NCBI GenBank assembly: GCA_002478115.1
Contig: DLMH01000075.1
Coordinates: 103,256-167,255 of the forward strand
DNA from: Candidatus Acidiferrum typicum
GTDB taxonomy: Bacteria > Acidobacteriota > Terriglobia > Acidiferrales > UBA7541
Length of the DNA: 64,000 bases
Direction of reading: 5' to 3'
Below the pieces are notes generated by a model. It had not been told where the DNA came from and searched no databases. It was given only the letters and a program-made list of their open reading frames with translations. Positions within the stretch are counted from its first letter, which is position 1. Each line of letters starts with the position of its first letter. Below are positions 35,721 through 46,514 of this stretch, piece after piece. The position numbers and the translations under genes are program-made.

Positions 35721-36152
35721 CCTAAAACTTGCGGAAAATGTCAGCTTCCTCTGAGAAGCAAGATGGATGGCCGCGTTTCTAAAGTTTTTTGGGAAATTTG
35801 AGCGCCACAGTACTTTCGCGGCAATGGCTGCCGCAGCCCCACATTGCTTCGTTCGCTGATCCTTTATCCCCCATTTCAGTGTTCATCCGTGTCCGAGGCA
35901 GTTATCTCTGCAGTCTGCGCAACGGCTATCTTTCGCCGATAAACAGGGGCCGCATGCATTTCACGTAAGATTTGCTCCGCTCGAGGACGTTCGTTCAAAT
36001 TGGAGGATTAGCAGCGGTCTCAAGCTGTGGGTGCGGGCGGTTGAGATCCTCGGTACGCTCCTAGTTAGCACAAGAGCTAGGCGTCGTTGCGCGCGATCAT
36101 TTGCTTCCAGGTAGAAGGCCACGGACGGGGAGGGGAGGGGGAAAGAATCTGC

Positions 36153-36180
36153 TTGACAGGAAACTGAATATTGTATACAG
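36153..36180 (+). promoter_or_regulatory. Promoter with overlapping operator, TonB receptor gene
   Basis: TTGACA at 36153-36158, 15-bp spacer, TATACA at 36174-36179. The operator ATATTGTATACAG (36168-36180) covers the -10 hexamer, so a bound regulator would block polymerase. Confidence 0.6.
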
Positions 36181-36432
36181 AACATGGTTAATTTCACTTG
36201 CTCGTCATCAGGGGGTGCTGTTGGTCAGGCGAGCAAACGTTTGCTGCAGGGGTCCTCGATGTCGAAACGTCATGCCGCAAAGTCTGGGTACTTTTCCGAC
36301 GCTGCTCATCGCCAGCGAAGAGTCTCCCATTTGAACCCCGGTGTGTTGTCTCGACGGTGGAAGTTAGGAACAGGAACCGTGCTTTCTGATATGGCAAGCG
36401 CGCCAGATGTTCTCGAAGGAAGGGAGATCGAA

Positions 36433-39400
36433 ATGTTGCATTTATCGGGTCGTGATTTTCTGGGGGTGGTGGTGGTCTGCTGTTGTCTCTGCCTTCTGCT
36501 TGGGGTTGCACCCGCCTGGGGGCAGACGGGCTCGGAAGGAACGTTGAACGTTGTTGTAGTTGACCAGTCCGGCGGTGTGGTGCAAGGGGCGAGTGTGGAG
36601 TTGAAGGATCCCTCCACGAATAAGGTGTGGACCCTGGAGACGCTAGAACTGGGCAACGCCGTCTTTGCCAAGATCCCGCTCGGGAACTATCGGTTGACGG
36701 TGACGAAGACCAGCTTTAAGAGTGAAGTGCTTGACACGGTCGTAGTCCAAGCCGGCCGCGTGGCGGACCTTAAGGTCACTCTCACGGTCGGAGCAGCCAG
36801 CGAAACGATAGAAGTCACATCCACCGCAGTTCCCCTGATTGAGACGACATCGAATGCCATCAACGCCACGCTCAACCTCAAGCAGATCGAAGATCTTCCC
36901 CTGCAAGGCCGGGACATCAGTGCCCTGGCAGAGCTTACCCCCGGTTACAGCGGTACACCAGGATACGGCACATGGAACGGGCTTCCCCTTGCCGCGCAGG
37001 GAAATACGATCGATGGTGTGGCCTCTTCGACAAACCGCATGAAGTTTGGAGGCAACGTACAACCGGGACTCGAAGCGCGGCTCGAGGACATCCAGGAGAT
37101 GACCGTTCAGAGTGGCCAGATGGACACAAGCCAGGGCATGGGCGGGCAGACCATGCAGGTGAATTTCATTACGCGCCAGGGCACGAACGACTTCCATGGC
37201 CGCGTCTTTGAAGATTTTCGAAACACGGTTCTGAATGCCAACAGTTGGACGAACAATGCCGAGGGGCTGGCCAGAAATACAGTGGATCTTAATAGTTTCG
37301 GGGGCAGCGTTGGCGGGCGCATCATTAGGGACAAACTTTTCTTCTTCGCCTCGTTCTCCATGTTCAAGGAGCCGGGTTCGTACACGGCCGGCGAAAGCCC
37401 CTACCCCGTAGAGACCGTTCTGACGCCGCTGGCGCAATCGGGGGTTTTCACTGATTCAAATGGGAAGCAGATTAATTTGATCTCGATTGCCTCGGCGGCT
37501 GGACTTCCCGTGTCGAATACGGCCATTGCGGCGCAGCAGACGCTGATCAACACAGCCATTAAGACCGCAGGCACAGCGGTTACGCAGGCGGGCGACCCGA
37601 ACCTGGACAACGTCAACTGGGCCGTCCCGTCCCCCATTACCCGGTACTATCCGGCGTTTCGTGTGGACTACAACGCCACGCAGAAAATCCACGTAGATTT
37701 TTCCTTTGAGGAGACCAAGTATAAACAGCCAAACGCAGCCCCTCCGCTCCTTCCAGGTCCCGATTTTGCAGATCAGGCGGCGGCAAACACGTCCAACAAC
37801 TATATCGGCTCGTTCGGTGTGAGCTGGGCAATCACTCCGAGACTGATCAATCAGTTCCGGGGCGGCTATTACTACAATGCGGTCTTCTACTCGCAAGGAT
37901 CGAAACCGACTTGGGATAATCTGGATCAGGTGGTCTGGGCTTACTATGACAGCGCAGCCTATGCAAACGTCGCGTCCGGCCAAGGCTTCAATCTGCCGAT
38001 CACTACGTTTTATCCGGTGATCAATTTCTCCGACAGCGTGTCGTGGACGCACGGAAAACACGCCACGACGTTTGGCATGGATTTTCACCGCGAACAGGAC
38101 CATTACTGGAATGCACCGGACGGGATTCCAAACATCAGTCTTGGTCTTGCGTCCGGCGACCCGGCTACCAATGCGTTCAACGCAGCACTTGGTCCCAGTG
38201 GACTTGAAGAGTCCTCGAAAGACATAGGCAATGCCGAGGCCCTTTATGCCACTCTGATTGGCAGAATTTCCGGCGTCGGACCGGTTGGCAGCGGATTTCC
38301 GATCAATCAGAAGACGGGCCAGTACGCGACCACGGCGGGTTCCTCTTTCAATCTCGACGAACTGCAAAAGAATTGGGGACTCTATGCGCAGGATGCTTTC
38401 CGCCTCAATCCGCATCTCACGGTCAATTATGGGCTGCGCTGGGATTTCATGGGTGACAATCACGACTTGACCGGGAGATATCATGGTGCGGACGCGTCAC
38501 AAATCTACGGGCCGTCGCTGCCCGGTCAATCCTTCAGTCCAGGCACCCTATCGAGCAACCTGGATCCCGCCTATGTGGCGAGCAGCCACCAATACCCTGC
38601 GTACAATGTGACGCCCCAGCCGACCATCGGATTGGCATGGAATCCGTCTGCCGACCAAGGGCTTTTAAATAAACTGCTAGGCGGAGGCAGTACGGTGATT
38701 CGCGCCGGTTTCGACATCAAGCGCTTCACCGAGCCCTATCAATATTTCTGGAACAACGCCTCGAATTACGGGAAGGCTTTCTTCCAAGCGTTTAGCTTGC
38801 AACCGTATAGCGGGGGTGGTGTTGGCACCTTCACGCCGGGTAGCCTGACATACACAGAGAATCCGGCGACTAACTTGCCCGCGTATTCGGTGTTCCCGTC
38901 CCAATACTCGGACACGCTGCCGCAGTCCTTGTACTCGTATCAAGTGTATTACGGTGGCGCCGGGATGGATCCCCACATCAAACAGCCCTATCTGCAAGAG
39001 TGGAACCTGGGCATCCAGAGGCAAATCGGGGCGAGCAACGTCCTGGAAGTCCGCTACTTGGGGCATAGAGCACTCCATCAATGGATCTCCGTAGACCCCA
39101 ACGAAGTGAATATTTTCGAGAATGGATTCCTGAGCGAATTCAAGAATGCCCAATCGAACCTGAAAATCTGCATGGCCAACCCCGCTTGTGCCGCAAATCC
39201 CAATTTTGGGAATAGCGGTCTGGCAGGCCAGGTCAATTTGCCCATCATGACGGCGGCATTCGGTGGAACATCATCCGCGGACTTCTCCTATAGCACATTC
39301 ATTACCGACCTGAACCAGGGCGCCGCCGGTGCGCTTGCGGGTGTCCTGGCATCTCCCTGGGCAAACAATGGAAACAACTACATCTGCAATCTGGTTGGTT

Positions 39401-40332
39401 CCTCGCTGTCGCCGTGCGCGTCATACTTTGGCGGCTACACATCGGCTGGAGCTTACCCGGTTAACTTCTTCCAGGCCAATCCGTACCTTGACCCGTACGA
39501 GGGTGGCGCAACGGCAAGCTATCTGACTGACCAGGGATATGGCACCTATCACGCCCTGCAGGTGGACTTCCGCCAGAAACAATGGCACGGCATGAATTTC
39601 GACGTGAATTACACCTGGAGCCACACACTTGGCCTTCAGCCGGACAATTCCTGGACGGGGAACACTGGTGTGTTCACGATCCGTAACCTGCGATTGGACT
39701 ATGGGCCCACGCTATTCGATCTGCGGCACGTGGTGCATGCCAGCGGGACCTACGACCTGCCCATCGGAAAAGGGAAAACATTCCTAAACCGCGGTGGAAT
39801 CGTCGATAAGTTCGCCGGCGGTTGGACTCTCGGCACGATTCTGACCATCGATTCCGGTTTCCCATTCCAGTTGTATGGTGGCTTTGACACGTACAACGAT
39901 TATGGAGATGGCGGCCTGGTTCTGAACGGCGTCACCACCTCTCAGTTGCAAAAGGCCGTCGGCGTCTTCACTGCCCCCGGCGGAGGGACGTACAAATACA
40001 CGATCAACCCAACTCTCACAAACCAGTCGACTACGAGCACATGCAGCAGCGTCTTGCAGGGCGTCTGCCAGAACATTACCGCAGGAACCTTCGGCGCCCA
40101 CCCCTGGCTGAGCGGACCGCGGATCTGGAATGACGACCTGTCGCTCGCGAAGGCCATTCCCATCACGGAGCGCATTCAGTTCAGACTGCAAGCGGAGTTC
40201 CTCAACGTGTTCAACCATCCCAATTGGGCGAATCCGGACTCCAACGTTCAAGATAGTACGTTCGGACAATCCGGCCTCAGCAACATAAACGGCCCAAGAG
40301 TGATCGAATTGCGCGCCAACATTTCGTTCTAA
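36433..40332 (+). CDS. TonB-dependent receptor, Oar-like, with N-terminal carboxypeptidase-regulatory-like domain
   Basis: A 1299-residue outer-membrane receptor. The signal peptide (VVVVCCCLCLLLGVAPAWG) is followed by a Cna-B/CarboxypepD_reg-like beta-sandwich (about 35-115: LNVVVVDQSGGVVQGASVELKD, YRLTVTKTSFKSEV), a plug domain (LPLQGRDISALAELTPG, IQEMTVQSGQMDTSQGMGGQTMQVNFITRQGTNDFHG) and a long barrel ending in ELRANISF with terminal Phe. This architecture is expanded in Acidobacteriota for carbohydrate or peptide uptake. The ATG at 36433 follows AGGGAG. Regulation by the GTATAC operator and location suggest glycoprotein or oligosaccharide import. Confidence 0.92.
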   Translation: MLHLSGRDFLGVVVVCCCLCLLLGVAPAWGQTGSEGTLNVVVVDQSGGVVQGASVELKDPSTNKVWTLETLELGNAVFAKIPLGNYRLTVTKTSFKSEVLDTVVVQAGRVADLKVTLTVGAASETIEVTSTAVPLIETTSNAINATLNLKQIEDLPLQGRDISALAELTPGYSGTPGYGTWNGLPLAAQGNTIDGVASSTNRMKFGGNVQPGLEARLEDIQEMTVQSGQMDTSQGMGGQTMQVNFITRQGTNDFHGRVFEDFRNTVLNANSWTNNAEGLARNTVDLNSFGGSVGGRIIRDKLFFFASFSMFKEPGSYTAGESPYPVETVLTPLAQSGVFTDSNGKQINLISIASAAGLPVSNTAIAAQQTLINTAIKTAGTAVTQAGDPNLDNVNWAVPSPITRYYPAFRVDYNATQKIHVDFSFEETKYKQPNAAPPLLPGPDFADQAAANTSNNYIGSFGVSWAITPRLINQFRGGYYYNAVFYSQGSKPTWDNLDQVVWAYYDSAAYANVASGQGFNLPITTFYPVINFSDSVSWTHGKHATTFGMDFHREQDHYWNAPDGIPNISLGLASGDPATNAFNAALGPSGLEESSKDIGNAEALYATLIGRISGVGPVGSGFPINQKTGQYATTAGSSFNLDELQKNWGLYAQDAFRLNPHLTVNYGLRWDFMGDNHDLTGRYHGADASQIYGPSLPGQSFSPGTLSSNLDPAYVASSHQYPAYNVTPQPTIGLAWNPSADQGLLNKLLGGGSTVIRAGFDIKRFTEPYQYFWNNASNYGKAFFQAFSLQPYSGGGVGTFTPGSLTYTENPATNLPAYSVFPSQYSDTLPQSLYSYQVYYGGAGMDPHIKQPYLQEWNLGIQRQIGASNVLEVRYLGHRALHQWISVDPNEVNIFENGFLSEFKNAQSNLKICMANPACAANPNFGNSGLAGQVNLPIMTAAFGGTSSADFSYSTFITDLNQGAAGALAGVLASPWANNGNNYICNLVGSSLSPCASYFGGYTSAGAYPVNFFQANPYLDPYEGGATASYLTDQGYGTYHALQVDFRQKQWHGMNFDVNYTWSHTLGLQPDNSWTGNTGVFTIRNLRLDYGPTLFDLRHVVHASGTYDLPIGKGKTFLNRGGIVDKFAGGWTLGTILTIDSGFPFQLYGGFDTYNDYGDGGLVLNGVTTSQLQKAVGVFTAPGGGTYKYTINPTLTNQSTTSTCSSVLQGVCQNITAGTFGAHPWLSGPRIWNDDLSLAKAIPITERIQFRLQAEFLNVFNHPNWANPDSNVQDSTFGQSGLSNINGPRVIELRANISF

Positions 40333-40366
40333 CCTTAAAGCTGGGCCGTTCTTAACGGCTCGACAG

Positions 40367-40427
40367 GGAGGCATTCACTTGTGGGAATCCCGGAGTATTG
40401 CGGGAAGCCCCGTGGATGCCTCCTTTT
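40367..40427 (+). terminator. Long-stem terminator after the receptor gene
   Basis: GGAGGCATTCAC (40367-40378) pairs with GTGGATGCCTCC (40412-40423) with one G-U pair, enclosing a further internal hairpin, and is followed by TTTTGTTCTTG. Confidence 0.65.
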
Positions 40428-40591
40428 GTTCTTGTTCGCGTGTTATGTCGGGCTGCGGGGATGTAATGCGAACGATTTCGGGTCGTCGCCGAAAGCCAGG
40501 CGCCCTCACTAGAGCGGAGTGGAATGGCGGGGCATCCTGCGCCCAATCGCGTTATACTGCGGTTTGCTGCAAAGTTACTTCTTGCGCTCTT

Positions 40592-41539
40592 ATGAACAGG
40601 TTTCTTCGCATAACATTTCACGTTTCGCTGGCCATTCTGTGCCCAACGGTTCTCCTTTTCGGGCAACATACCGGGCAGGCCCCGCCCGCCGTTTCTACCG
40701 CTGCGGTCGAACATGCTATTGATATGGCAGCCAAAGGCCACTGCCAGGAAGCCTTAAAGATACTGAGAAAATCGGCCTCTCGAGTCTCCGACAAACAATT
40801 GAAGTACCCTGCCGAAATGGCGACAGTTCGCTGCGCCATGAGCCTGAACGAGCAGGAGACCTCCGTACAGGGGCTTGTGGCCCTGAATCGCGATTTCCCC
40901 GATGATCCGGAAGTCTTATACATCACCACTCATTACTATTCGGAGCTTGCCAATAAGGCAGCGCAGCGGATCGCTTCCGTTGCGCCAACATCCTATCAGG
41001 CCCACCAACTCGAAGCGGAAGCCTTGGAGTCGCACGAGAAATGGGACGCAGCAGCCAGCGAGTACCGGGGGATTCTCGAGCAGAACCCGAAGCTCCCCGG
41101 GATCCACTACCGTCTGGCGCGGATAGCGCTGTCGAGGCCGCAAACGCCGGAAACGGCCCAAGAAGGGAAAAGGGAGCTCGAGGAAGAGCTGCAGATTGAC
41201 CCGACGAACGCCTCCGCCGTATTTTTTCTCGGTGAACTTACGCGCCAAGCCGGCCAGTGGGACGAGGCCATCGCGCGCTTTACGAAGGCAGCCGAGCTCG
41301 ATCCGGGTTTCGCGGAGGCGTTTCTCGCGCTGGGCATGTCATTGAACTCCGCACAACGTTTCCAGGAAGGAGTCGCCCCGCTGGAAACGTATGTGAAGAT
41401 GCTCCCAGAGGACCCGGCCGGGCATTACCAACTTTCCATTGCCTATGCGCGGACCGGCCGGAAGACAGACGCAGTGCGCGAGATGACCATTCAGCACGAA
41501 CTCTCCCAAAAGAATCCGGGAGGCGCTCCGAAACAGTAG
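40592..41539 (+). CDS. Exported tetratricopeptide-repeat protein
   Basis: A 315-residue TPR protein with a signal peptide ([17 protein letters not shown]). At least five repeats follow, e.g. [29 protein letters not shown] and [28 protein letters not shown]. The next gene is an FG-GAP/ASPIC protein and then another TPR protein, a trio often seen in Acidobacteriota. The start at 40592 is the first Met giving a signal peptide. It probably works as a protein-interaction partner in the periplasm; no enzymatic role is seen. Confidence 0.85.
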   Translation: MNRFLRITFHVSLAILCPTVLLFGQHTGQAPPAVSTAAVEHAIDMAAKGHCQEALKILRKSASRVSDKQLKYPAEMATVRCAMSLNEQETSVQGLVALNRDFPDDPEVLYITTHYYSELANKAAQRIASVAPTSYQAHQLEAEALESHEKWDAAASEYRGILEQNPKLPGIHYRLARIALSRPQTPETAQEGKRELEEELQIDPTNASAVFFLGELTRQAGQWDEAIARFTKAAELDPGFAEAFLALGMSLNSAQRFQEGVAPLETYVKMLPEDPAGHYQLSIAYARTGRKTDAVREMTIQHELSQKNPGGAPKQ

Positions 41540-41577
41540 GAGCACAAGCCGGGAAGGGCCAACGCGAGGGGAGAATC

Positions 41578-43284
41578 ATGTTTTCGCGGCGATACATTCT
41601 GCAGATGCTCGGTTGGTCCGCAGCGGGAAGCGTGCTGGGCCGCCCACATCTGCGGGCCGCAGCCACGATGGGCCTCGGTGCTGACTCTGTTCCCGCGTTT
41701 GAAGAAGTCCCCGCGAAGACTTGTGGCATTTCCTGGATTCACGATAGCGGCCCCTCCCCCGATATGTATTTGCCGGAAACGACCGGTCCGGGTTGCGCCT
41801 TTCTGGACTACGACAATGACGGCTGGATGGACATATACCTTGTTAACAGCGGGCCGTGCGATTTTTACAAGCCGCGGGTGCCGATCCGCAATGCGCTGTA
41901 CCGCAACAACCGCGATGGAACATTCACGGACGTAACCGAGAAAGCCGGAGTACCGGGAAATGCCTATGGGATGGGCATTGCGGTGGGTGACTACGATGGC
42001 GACGGCTGGCCCGACCTGTACGTCTCCCAATATTCACGAAGCATCCTTTATCACAACAATGGCGACGGTACCTTTGCCGATGTGACGGAGAAGGCCGGGG
42101 TGGCTGCCCCGGGGATGGCCACGAGCGCCGTGTGGTTCGACTATGACAACGACGGACGCCTGGATCTATTCGTCGGGCGCTTCGGAAACTTCGAGAAGGC
42201 CACGAACATCGTGTGCATGTCCGGGATGCATAGCCGCGTGTACTGCAAGCCGACTCCCTACCTTGCAAGGCCCTGCTACCTGTTTCACAACAATGGCGAC
42301 GGCACGTTCACGGACGTCAGCAAGGAATCCGGCATCGCTGCATCGCCAGCCAAAGCATGGGGAGTGGTGGCCGCGGACATCAATAACGATGGATGGATGG
42401 ATCTCTTCGTCAGCAATGACACGGTGCCGAATTTTCTCTTCGCCAACCGCGGGAAAGGGCGTTTCGAGGAGATCGGCTTGCTCGGGGGCGTGGGATACAA
42501 CTCCTTCGGCCTTTCCCGCTCGAGCATGGGGGTGGATGCGGCGGATTACGATCAGGACGGCTGGATTGATCTGTTCGTGGCCAATGTGGATCACGAGTCG
42601 TATTCGCTCTATCACAATCTCAAGGATGAAAGTTTTACCGATGTGGCAAACGAATTCGGCATCGCTGCGTCAACGAGCCTGATGAGCGGATGGGGTCTGA
42701 AGTTCCTCGATTACGACAACGACGGCAATATTGACCTTATTCTCTGCAATGGTCACCCCGACCCTTCGGTGGAAGAGAGGTTCCAGGAGGTGAAGTATGA
42801 GGAGCCGATGCTTCTGTTCCGCAATGACGGGAAGGTTTTCAAGAACGTGAGCGCGCCGAGCGGCGCGATTTTTACGAAAAATATGGCATCGCGGGGGCTA
42901 GCTCTCGGCGACTTTGATAATGACGGTTCCGTGGACCTGCTGATCACCACCAACAACGGCGCTCCCGTGCTGGTTCGCAATAACGCGGGAAGATCGAATC
43001 ATTGGCTGGGCGTGCGCTTGATCGGCCGCGCGGCGAATATTGACGCGATCGGAGCAAAGTTGACCTACCAAGCCGGCGATTTGCAACGCCACTGTTTCAA
43101 GGTTGGCGGAGGCAGCTATCTTTCTTCGCACGATCCGCGCGTGGTGCTGGGTCTTGGCCAGCATACGAAGATCGATTGGCTTGAAATAAAGTGGCCTAAT
43201 CCCAGCGGCCGAACCGAGCGATTCACCGACCTCCCCATCGATCGCTATATTACGATTGTGGAAGGCACGGGCAAGTGGAAGTAG
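41578..43284 (+). CDS. CRTAC1 family protein (FG-GAP/VCBS repeats with C-terminal ASPIC/UnbV domain)
   Basis: A 568-residue exported protein. The Tat-like leader [19 protein letters not shown] is followed by a seven-bladed-propeller region of Ca-binding FG-GAP repeats, visible as repeated [14 protein letters not shown] / [14 protein letters not shown] / [16 protein letters not shown] units, and a C-terminal ASPIC-UnbV domain ([28 protein letters not shown], then [23 protein letters not shown]). A surface or periplasmic binding protein of unknown ligand. It is flanked by TPR genes on both sides with 38- and 9-nt gaps, so one operon. Confidence 0.92.
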   Translation: MFSRRYILQMLGWSAAGSVLGRPHLRAAATMGLGADSVPAFEEVPAKTCGISWIHDSGPSPDMYLPETTGPGCAFLDYDNDGWMDIYLVNSGPCDFYKPRVPIRNALYRNNRDGTFTDVTEKAGVPGNAYGMGIAVGDYDGDGWPDLYVSQYSRSILYHNNGDGTFADVTEKAGVAAPGMATSAVWFDYDNDGRLDLFVGRFGNFEKATNIVCMSGMHSRVYCKPTPYLARPCYLFHNNGDGTFTDVSKESGIAASPAKAWGVVAADINNDGWMDLFVSNDTVPNFLFANRGKGRFEEIGLLGGVGYNSFGLSRSSMGVDAADYDQDGWIDLFVANVDHESYSLYHNLKDESFTDVANEFGIAASTSLMSGWGLKFLDYDNDGNIDLILCNGHPDPSVEERFQEVKYEEPMLLFRNDGKVFKNVSAPSGAIFTKNMASRGLALGDFDNDGSVDLLITTNNGAPVLVRNNAGRSNHWLGVRLIGRAANIDAIGAKLTYQAGDLQRHCFKVGGGSYLSSHDPRVVLGLGQHTKIDWLEIKWPNPSGRTERFTDLPIDRYITIVEGTGKWK

Positions 43285-43293
43285 GAAGCGGTC

Positions 43294-44448
43294 ATGAAGC
43301 GGCACTCTCTTCCATCACGTTGCTTCTTTCCAGTGGTTCTGGCGCTCATCGGATTTGCGGTATGCCCTTTGCTGCAAGCGCAAATCAAGGCGGGCGCCGC
43401 CGCTGCCCAAGCGGAAAACAGCGTCGGCGCGCCGGACGCGCAAGCGGAAGCCGAGCTTCGCACAGGGGTGGACTTGACCCGCCGGGGGCTCTTTGCAGAA
43501 GCGATACCCCATTTCCTGACGGCCAAAGGCCGCGTCAGCGACGAATTCGTTGCCGAGTTTAATCTCGCACTTTGTTACATCGGTACAGCGGAGTTTTCTC
43601 GGGCCATTCAAGTGCTCAATGCGTTGCGCCGCAATGGCAAAGCGACGGCAATCGTGGAAAACCTGCTAGCCCAGGCCTACATTGGGAGCGGCCAGTCCGA
43701 AGAGGCCTTCGCCGCGTTGCAGCGGGCGGCCAAACTGACCCCCAAGGACGAAAAGCTATATGTGTTCGTGAGTGATGCCTGCGGAGACCGCCAGGATTAC
43801 GTTTTGGGCCTCCGCATTGTTGATCTCGGATTGCAGCACCTTCCCAAGTCGGCGCGATTGCACTATCAACGCGCAAATTATCTCGCCAACCTCGATCATT
43901 TGGACGCCGCGCAAGAAGACTTCGATCTGGCAAGCTCCCTTGAGCCGCATACGGAGGTTGCCTTCGATGCGGCGGCGCAAAAGAATTTTTTGGAGGGGAA
44001 TTTGCCGGGTGCGATTCAAGCTGCGCGCGCGGCCGTTCGGGAGCACCACGCAAACTATCTGACGCTGGCAATCCTCGGCGACGCACTCCTGCGCGCAGGC
44101 GCGAGCCCGGGACAGGCGGAATTCGCGGAGGCGGAATCCGCTCTGAGAGAGTCCGTTGCGGCGCGGCCCAACTACGCTAGAGCGCAAATTGCCATGGGCT
44201 ACCTGTTTCTACTCGATGACAAGCCGGCCGAGGCGGTCCAGTATCTTGAAAGAGGCCGGCAGCTCGATCCGCGCAATCCGTCTGTTTACAGGCATCTCGC
44301 ACGCGCCTACCGAAAGCTGGGCAAGCCGGAGCAGGCCCAGGAGATGCTCGCCACGCTCGCCGACTTGAATGCGCAGGAAGCGCAAAAGATCAACTCGGCG
44401 CCAGGTGAACGCAAAGCGATTCCCGGCCGCGATCACACCTATCCGTAG
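43294..44448 (+). CDS. Exported tetratricopeptide-repeat protein
   Basis: A 384-residue protein with a signal peptide (FFPVVLALIGFAVCPLLQAQ) and TPR-like repeats through the length: AEAIPHFLTAKGRVSDEFVAEFNLALCYIG, EEAFAALQRAAKLTPKDEKLYVFVSDACG, AVQYLERGRQLDPRNPSVYRHLARAYRKLGK. It begins 9 nt after the CRTAC1 gene, so is translationally linked. Likely forms a scaffold with it. Confidence 0.87.
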   Translation: MKRHSLPSRCFFPVVLALIGFAVCPLLQAQIKAGAAAAQAENSVGAPDAQAEAELRTGVDLTRRGLFAEAIPHFLTAKGRVSDEFVAEFNLALCYIGTAEFSRAIQVLNALRRNGKATAIVENLLAQAYIGSGQSEEAFAALQRAAKLTPKDEKLYVFVSDACGDRQDYVLGLRIVDLGLQHLPKSARLHYQRANYLANLDHLDAAQEDFDLASSLEPHTEVAFDAAAQKNFLEGNLPGAIQAARAAVREHHANYLTLAILGDALLRAGASPGQAEFAEAESALRESVAARPNYARAQIAMGYLFLLDDKPAEAVQYLERGRQLDPRNPSVYRHLARAYRKLGKPEQAQEMLATLADLNAQEAQKINSAPGERKAIPGRDHTYP

Positions 44449-44491
44449 GCCGTCCCGGGTGAACGCTTTATATTCAGCGTTTACTGGCCGG

Positions 44492-46222
44492 TTATTTCCA
44501 AACGACCCGGGGGAACGGGCGCTCGACCAGGCCTTCACCTTCCTTGACGGCGATGATCTGGTCGCTATTCAGATTCGTCAGCTTCGTCACGGAGCCGCTG
44601 GGCCACGTAATCTCGATTGAATTCACGTTTGCACGCTGTCCCAGGCCAAAATGGAGCCTCGGATCCTGCGCCGATTGGTAGCTCATGCCCCCTTTGCGCT
44701 GGTCGTACAGCGTGAGATCGCCCGCGACGAGCTTCACGCGTGCTCCCACGCCATCACGATTGGAATGTGTGCCAATCAGGAAAATCTCCAGCCAGTGATT
44801 CGCATTACCACCGTCGTTGCGCAACAATTGAGCCGGTTGCCCATTGTTATTGACCAGGATGTCGAGGTCGCCGTCATTATCGAAATCACTGACAGCGGCA
44901 CCGCGGCTCACGCAGGGCGTTAGAAAATCCTTGCCCAGTTGAGCACTAACGTCTTCGAACAATCCGCGTCCCGTATTGCGAAACATTAACTTGGGCTCGG
45001 CGTAGTGGACGCTGGCCTGGTAACGCTCGATATTATCCAGGACGTGTCCGTTGGCCATGAACAGATCGCGCGCGCCGTCGTTGTCATAATCCATGAAGCG
45101 CGTGCCGAAACCGCTCATGTGAAACGTGGCGTAGGAAAGCTTCGAGCGGAAAGTGGCGTCGTCAAACGATGCGTCACCTGCGTTCTGGTACACCCGGGCG
45201 AGTTGCTGGTCCAGATGCGTGACGATTAAATCCATATGGCCGTTCCCCGTGAGGTCCGCGGCGTCTGTACCCATGCCGGCTTCGAACTGGCCGTCCATTC
45301 CAACGGCCACGCCCGCCGCATATCCGACTTCCTCAAAGGTTCCGTTTCGGTTGTTGTGAAACAGGAAATTCGGCATGTGATCGTTGGTGATGAAGACGTC
45401 CTGCCAGCCGTCATTGTCATAGTCGAAGGTGACCACTCCCAGCCCGTTGCCTTGTTTGAGGGCGATGCCAGACCGAAGGCTTACATCGGTGAAAGTACCG
45501 TCCCTATTGTTGTGATAGAGCGTCGCGGGTTGGGGGTGATAGACGTCCGGGTGGCAGTAGCTGCGCATCTCGGGCCCTTTGTCTCCGCACCAATAATTGT
45601 TTTCCGGCGTCCAATCCACGTAGTTGGCGATGATCAAATCCAGTTTCCCGTCATTATCGTAATCAAACCAAGCCGCGCTGGAGGCCCACTTCCCTTTGTT
45701 TCCCACGCCCGCATGCGCGGTGACATCCGTGAACGTCCCGTCTGCGTTATTGTGGTATAGGATGCACCGCCCGTAGCCGAGCACGAAGAGGTCGGGATAA
45801 CCGTCGTTGTCGAAATCCCCGACCGCGACCCCCATCCCAAAAAGCCCTTCCGCTCCGACGCCGGTTTTCGTCGTGACGTCGGTGAAAGTTCCGTCTCCGT
45901 TATTACGATAGAGTGCGCTTCGCAGTGGATTTTTAGGGGTGTAGAGCCGCGTAGCGGCGCCGTTGACAAGGTACAAATCCTGCAAACCGTTCTGGTCGTA
46001 GTCTATCCATCCACAGCCGGAGCCCATGGTCTCAATCAGGTATTTTTCGGGGGACCAGGCATTGTCGTGTCGAAAAAGAATCCCTGAAGCGCGGGCAACA
46101 TCGACAAAGGTAACCGGATTGATGGCAGTGGAACGCAGCGGCAACGGGCTGCCAGCGGCTACCACGGCTCCTCCCATAAACTTCAGCATTTGCCGTCTGG
46201 TGAAAACCGAGAAGGTGGTCAT
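44492..46222 (-). CDS. CRTAC1 family protein (FG-GAP repeats with ASPIC/UnbV domain)
   Basis: A 576-residue paralogue of the protein at 41.6-43.3 kb, on the opposite strand. Leader TRRQMLKFMGGAVVAAGSPLPL (Tat-type), many DYDNDGxx[13 protein letters not shown] repeats, and the C-terminal ASPIC region (NHWLEIFLIGTHSNRDGVGARVKLVAGD ... LHFGLGQRANVNSIEITWPSG). Its promoter region holds the perfect GTATAC palindrome at 46402-46419, shared with the divergent GH27 remnant. It converges with the TPR gene across a 43-bp gap. Function unknown. Confidence 0.92.
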   Translation of the reverse strand: MTTFSVFTRRQMLKFMGGAVVAAGSPLPLRSTAINPVTFVDVARASGILFRHDNAWSPEKYLIETMGSGCGWIDYDQNGLQDLYLVNGAATRLYTPKNPLRSALYRNNGDGTFTDVTTKTGVGAEGLFGMGVAVGDFDNDGYPDLFVLGYGRCILYHNNADGTFTDVTAHAGVGNKGKWASSAAWFDYDNDGKLDLIIANYVDWTPENNYWCGDKGPEMRSYCHPDVYHPQPATLYHNNRDGTFTDVSLRSGIALKQGNGLGVVTFDYDNDGWQDVFITNDHMPNFLFHNNRNGTFEEVGYAAGVAVGMDGQFEAGMGTDAADLTGNGHMDLIVTHLDQQLARVYQNAGDASFDDATFRSKLSYATFHMSGFGTRFMDYDNDGARDLFMANGHVLDNIERYQASVHYAEPKLMFRNTGRGLFEDVSAQLGKDFLTPCVSRGAAVSDFDNDGDLDILVNNNGQPAQLLRNDGGNANHWLEIFLIGTHSNRDGVGARVKLVAGDLTLYDQRKGGMSYQSAQDPRLHFGLGQRANVNSIEITWPSGSVTKLTNLNSDQIIAVKEGEGLVERPFPRVVWK

Positions 46223-46401
46223 GGGATGCAGTCACTCAAATGGAGAGGATAGCGCTCGCGAACAACTGGAAATAGCTGTAAGTAGAATGGGCGCCGGCCA
46301 CAGGCGCAGCCTTCCTCTCTCTGGGCCGTACCGTAGGAAACGAAGAGCGATGAGGCGGAGCGACATATTTAATTCAGGAAAGATAGATTTTCAGACCCTG
46401 C

Positions 46402-46419
46402 CATATTGTATACAATATG
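46402..46419. promoter_or_regulatory. Perfect 18-bp palindromic operator
   Basis: CATATTGTATACAATATG is fully self-complementary and is the best example of the TTGTATAC site family. It lies between divergent transcription units, about 180 bp from the CRTAC1 start and 96 bp from the GH27 remnant start. Confidence 0.75.
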
Positions 46420-46514
46420 CAGCGATGACCGCTGCCCTTTCTTCTACGTCTCGCCCCTCGTTGCCCCAGACCATTTGGGCCGCGGCAAATGAACCGCATC
46501 CACCTGAGAGCCCC

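Larger units (their letters stand above)
35529..36432. other. Regulatory intergenic region between hydroxyproline operon and TonB receptor gene
   Basis: About 900 bp with no gene. It holds a short hairpin-rich element (GCCCTTCTGAAAGAAGGGC near 35650), an operator at 35708-35720 facing the minus-strand operon, and a promoter/operator at 36153-36180 facing the receptor gene. The receptor transcript would have a leader of roughly 250 nt, in which I see no known riboswitch. Confidence 0.6.

Noticed and set aside
36184..36432. 83-residue N-terminal extension of the TonB receptor
   Set aside because: It would precede the signal peptide and start on top of the operator; a ribosome-binding site sits before the ATG at 36433.
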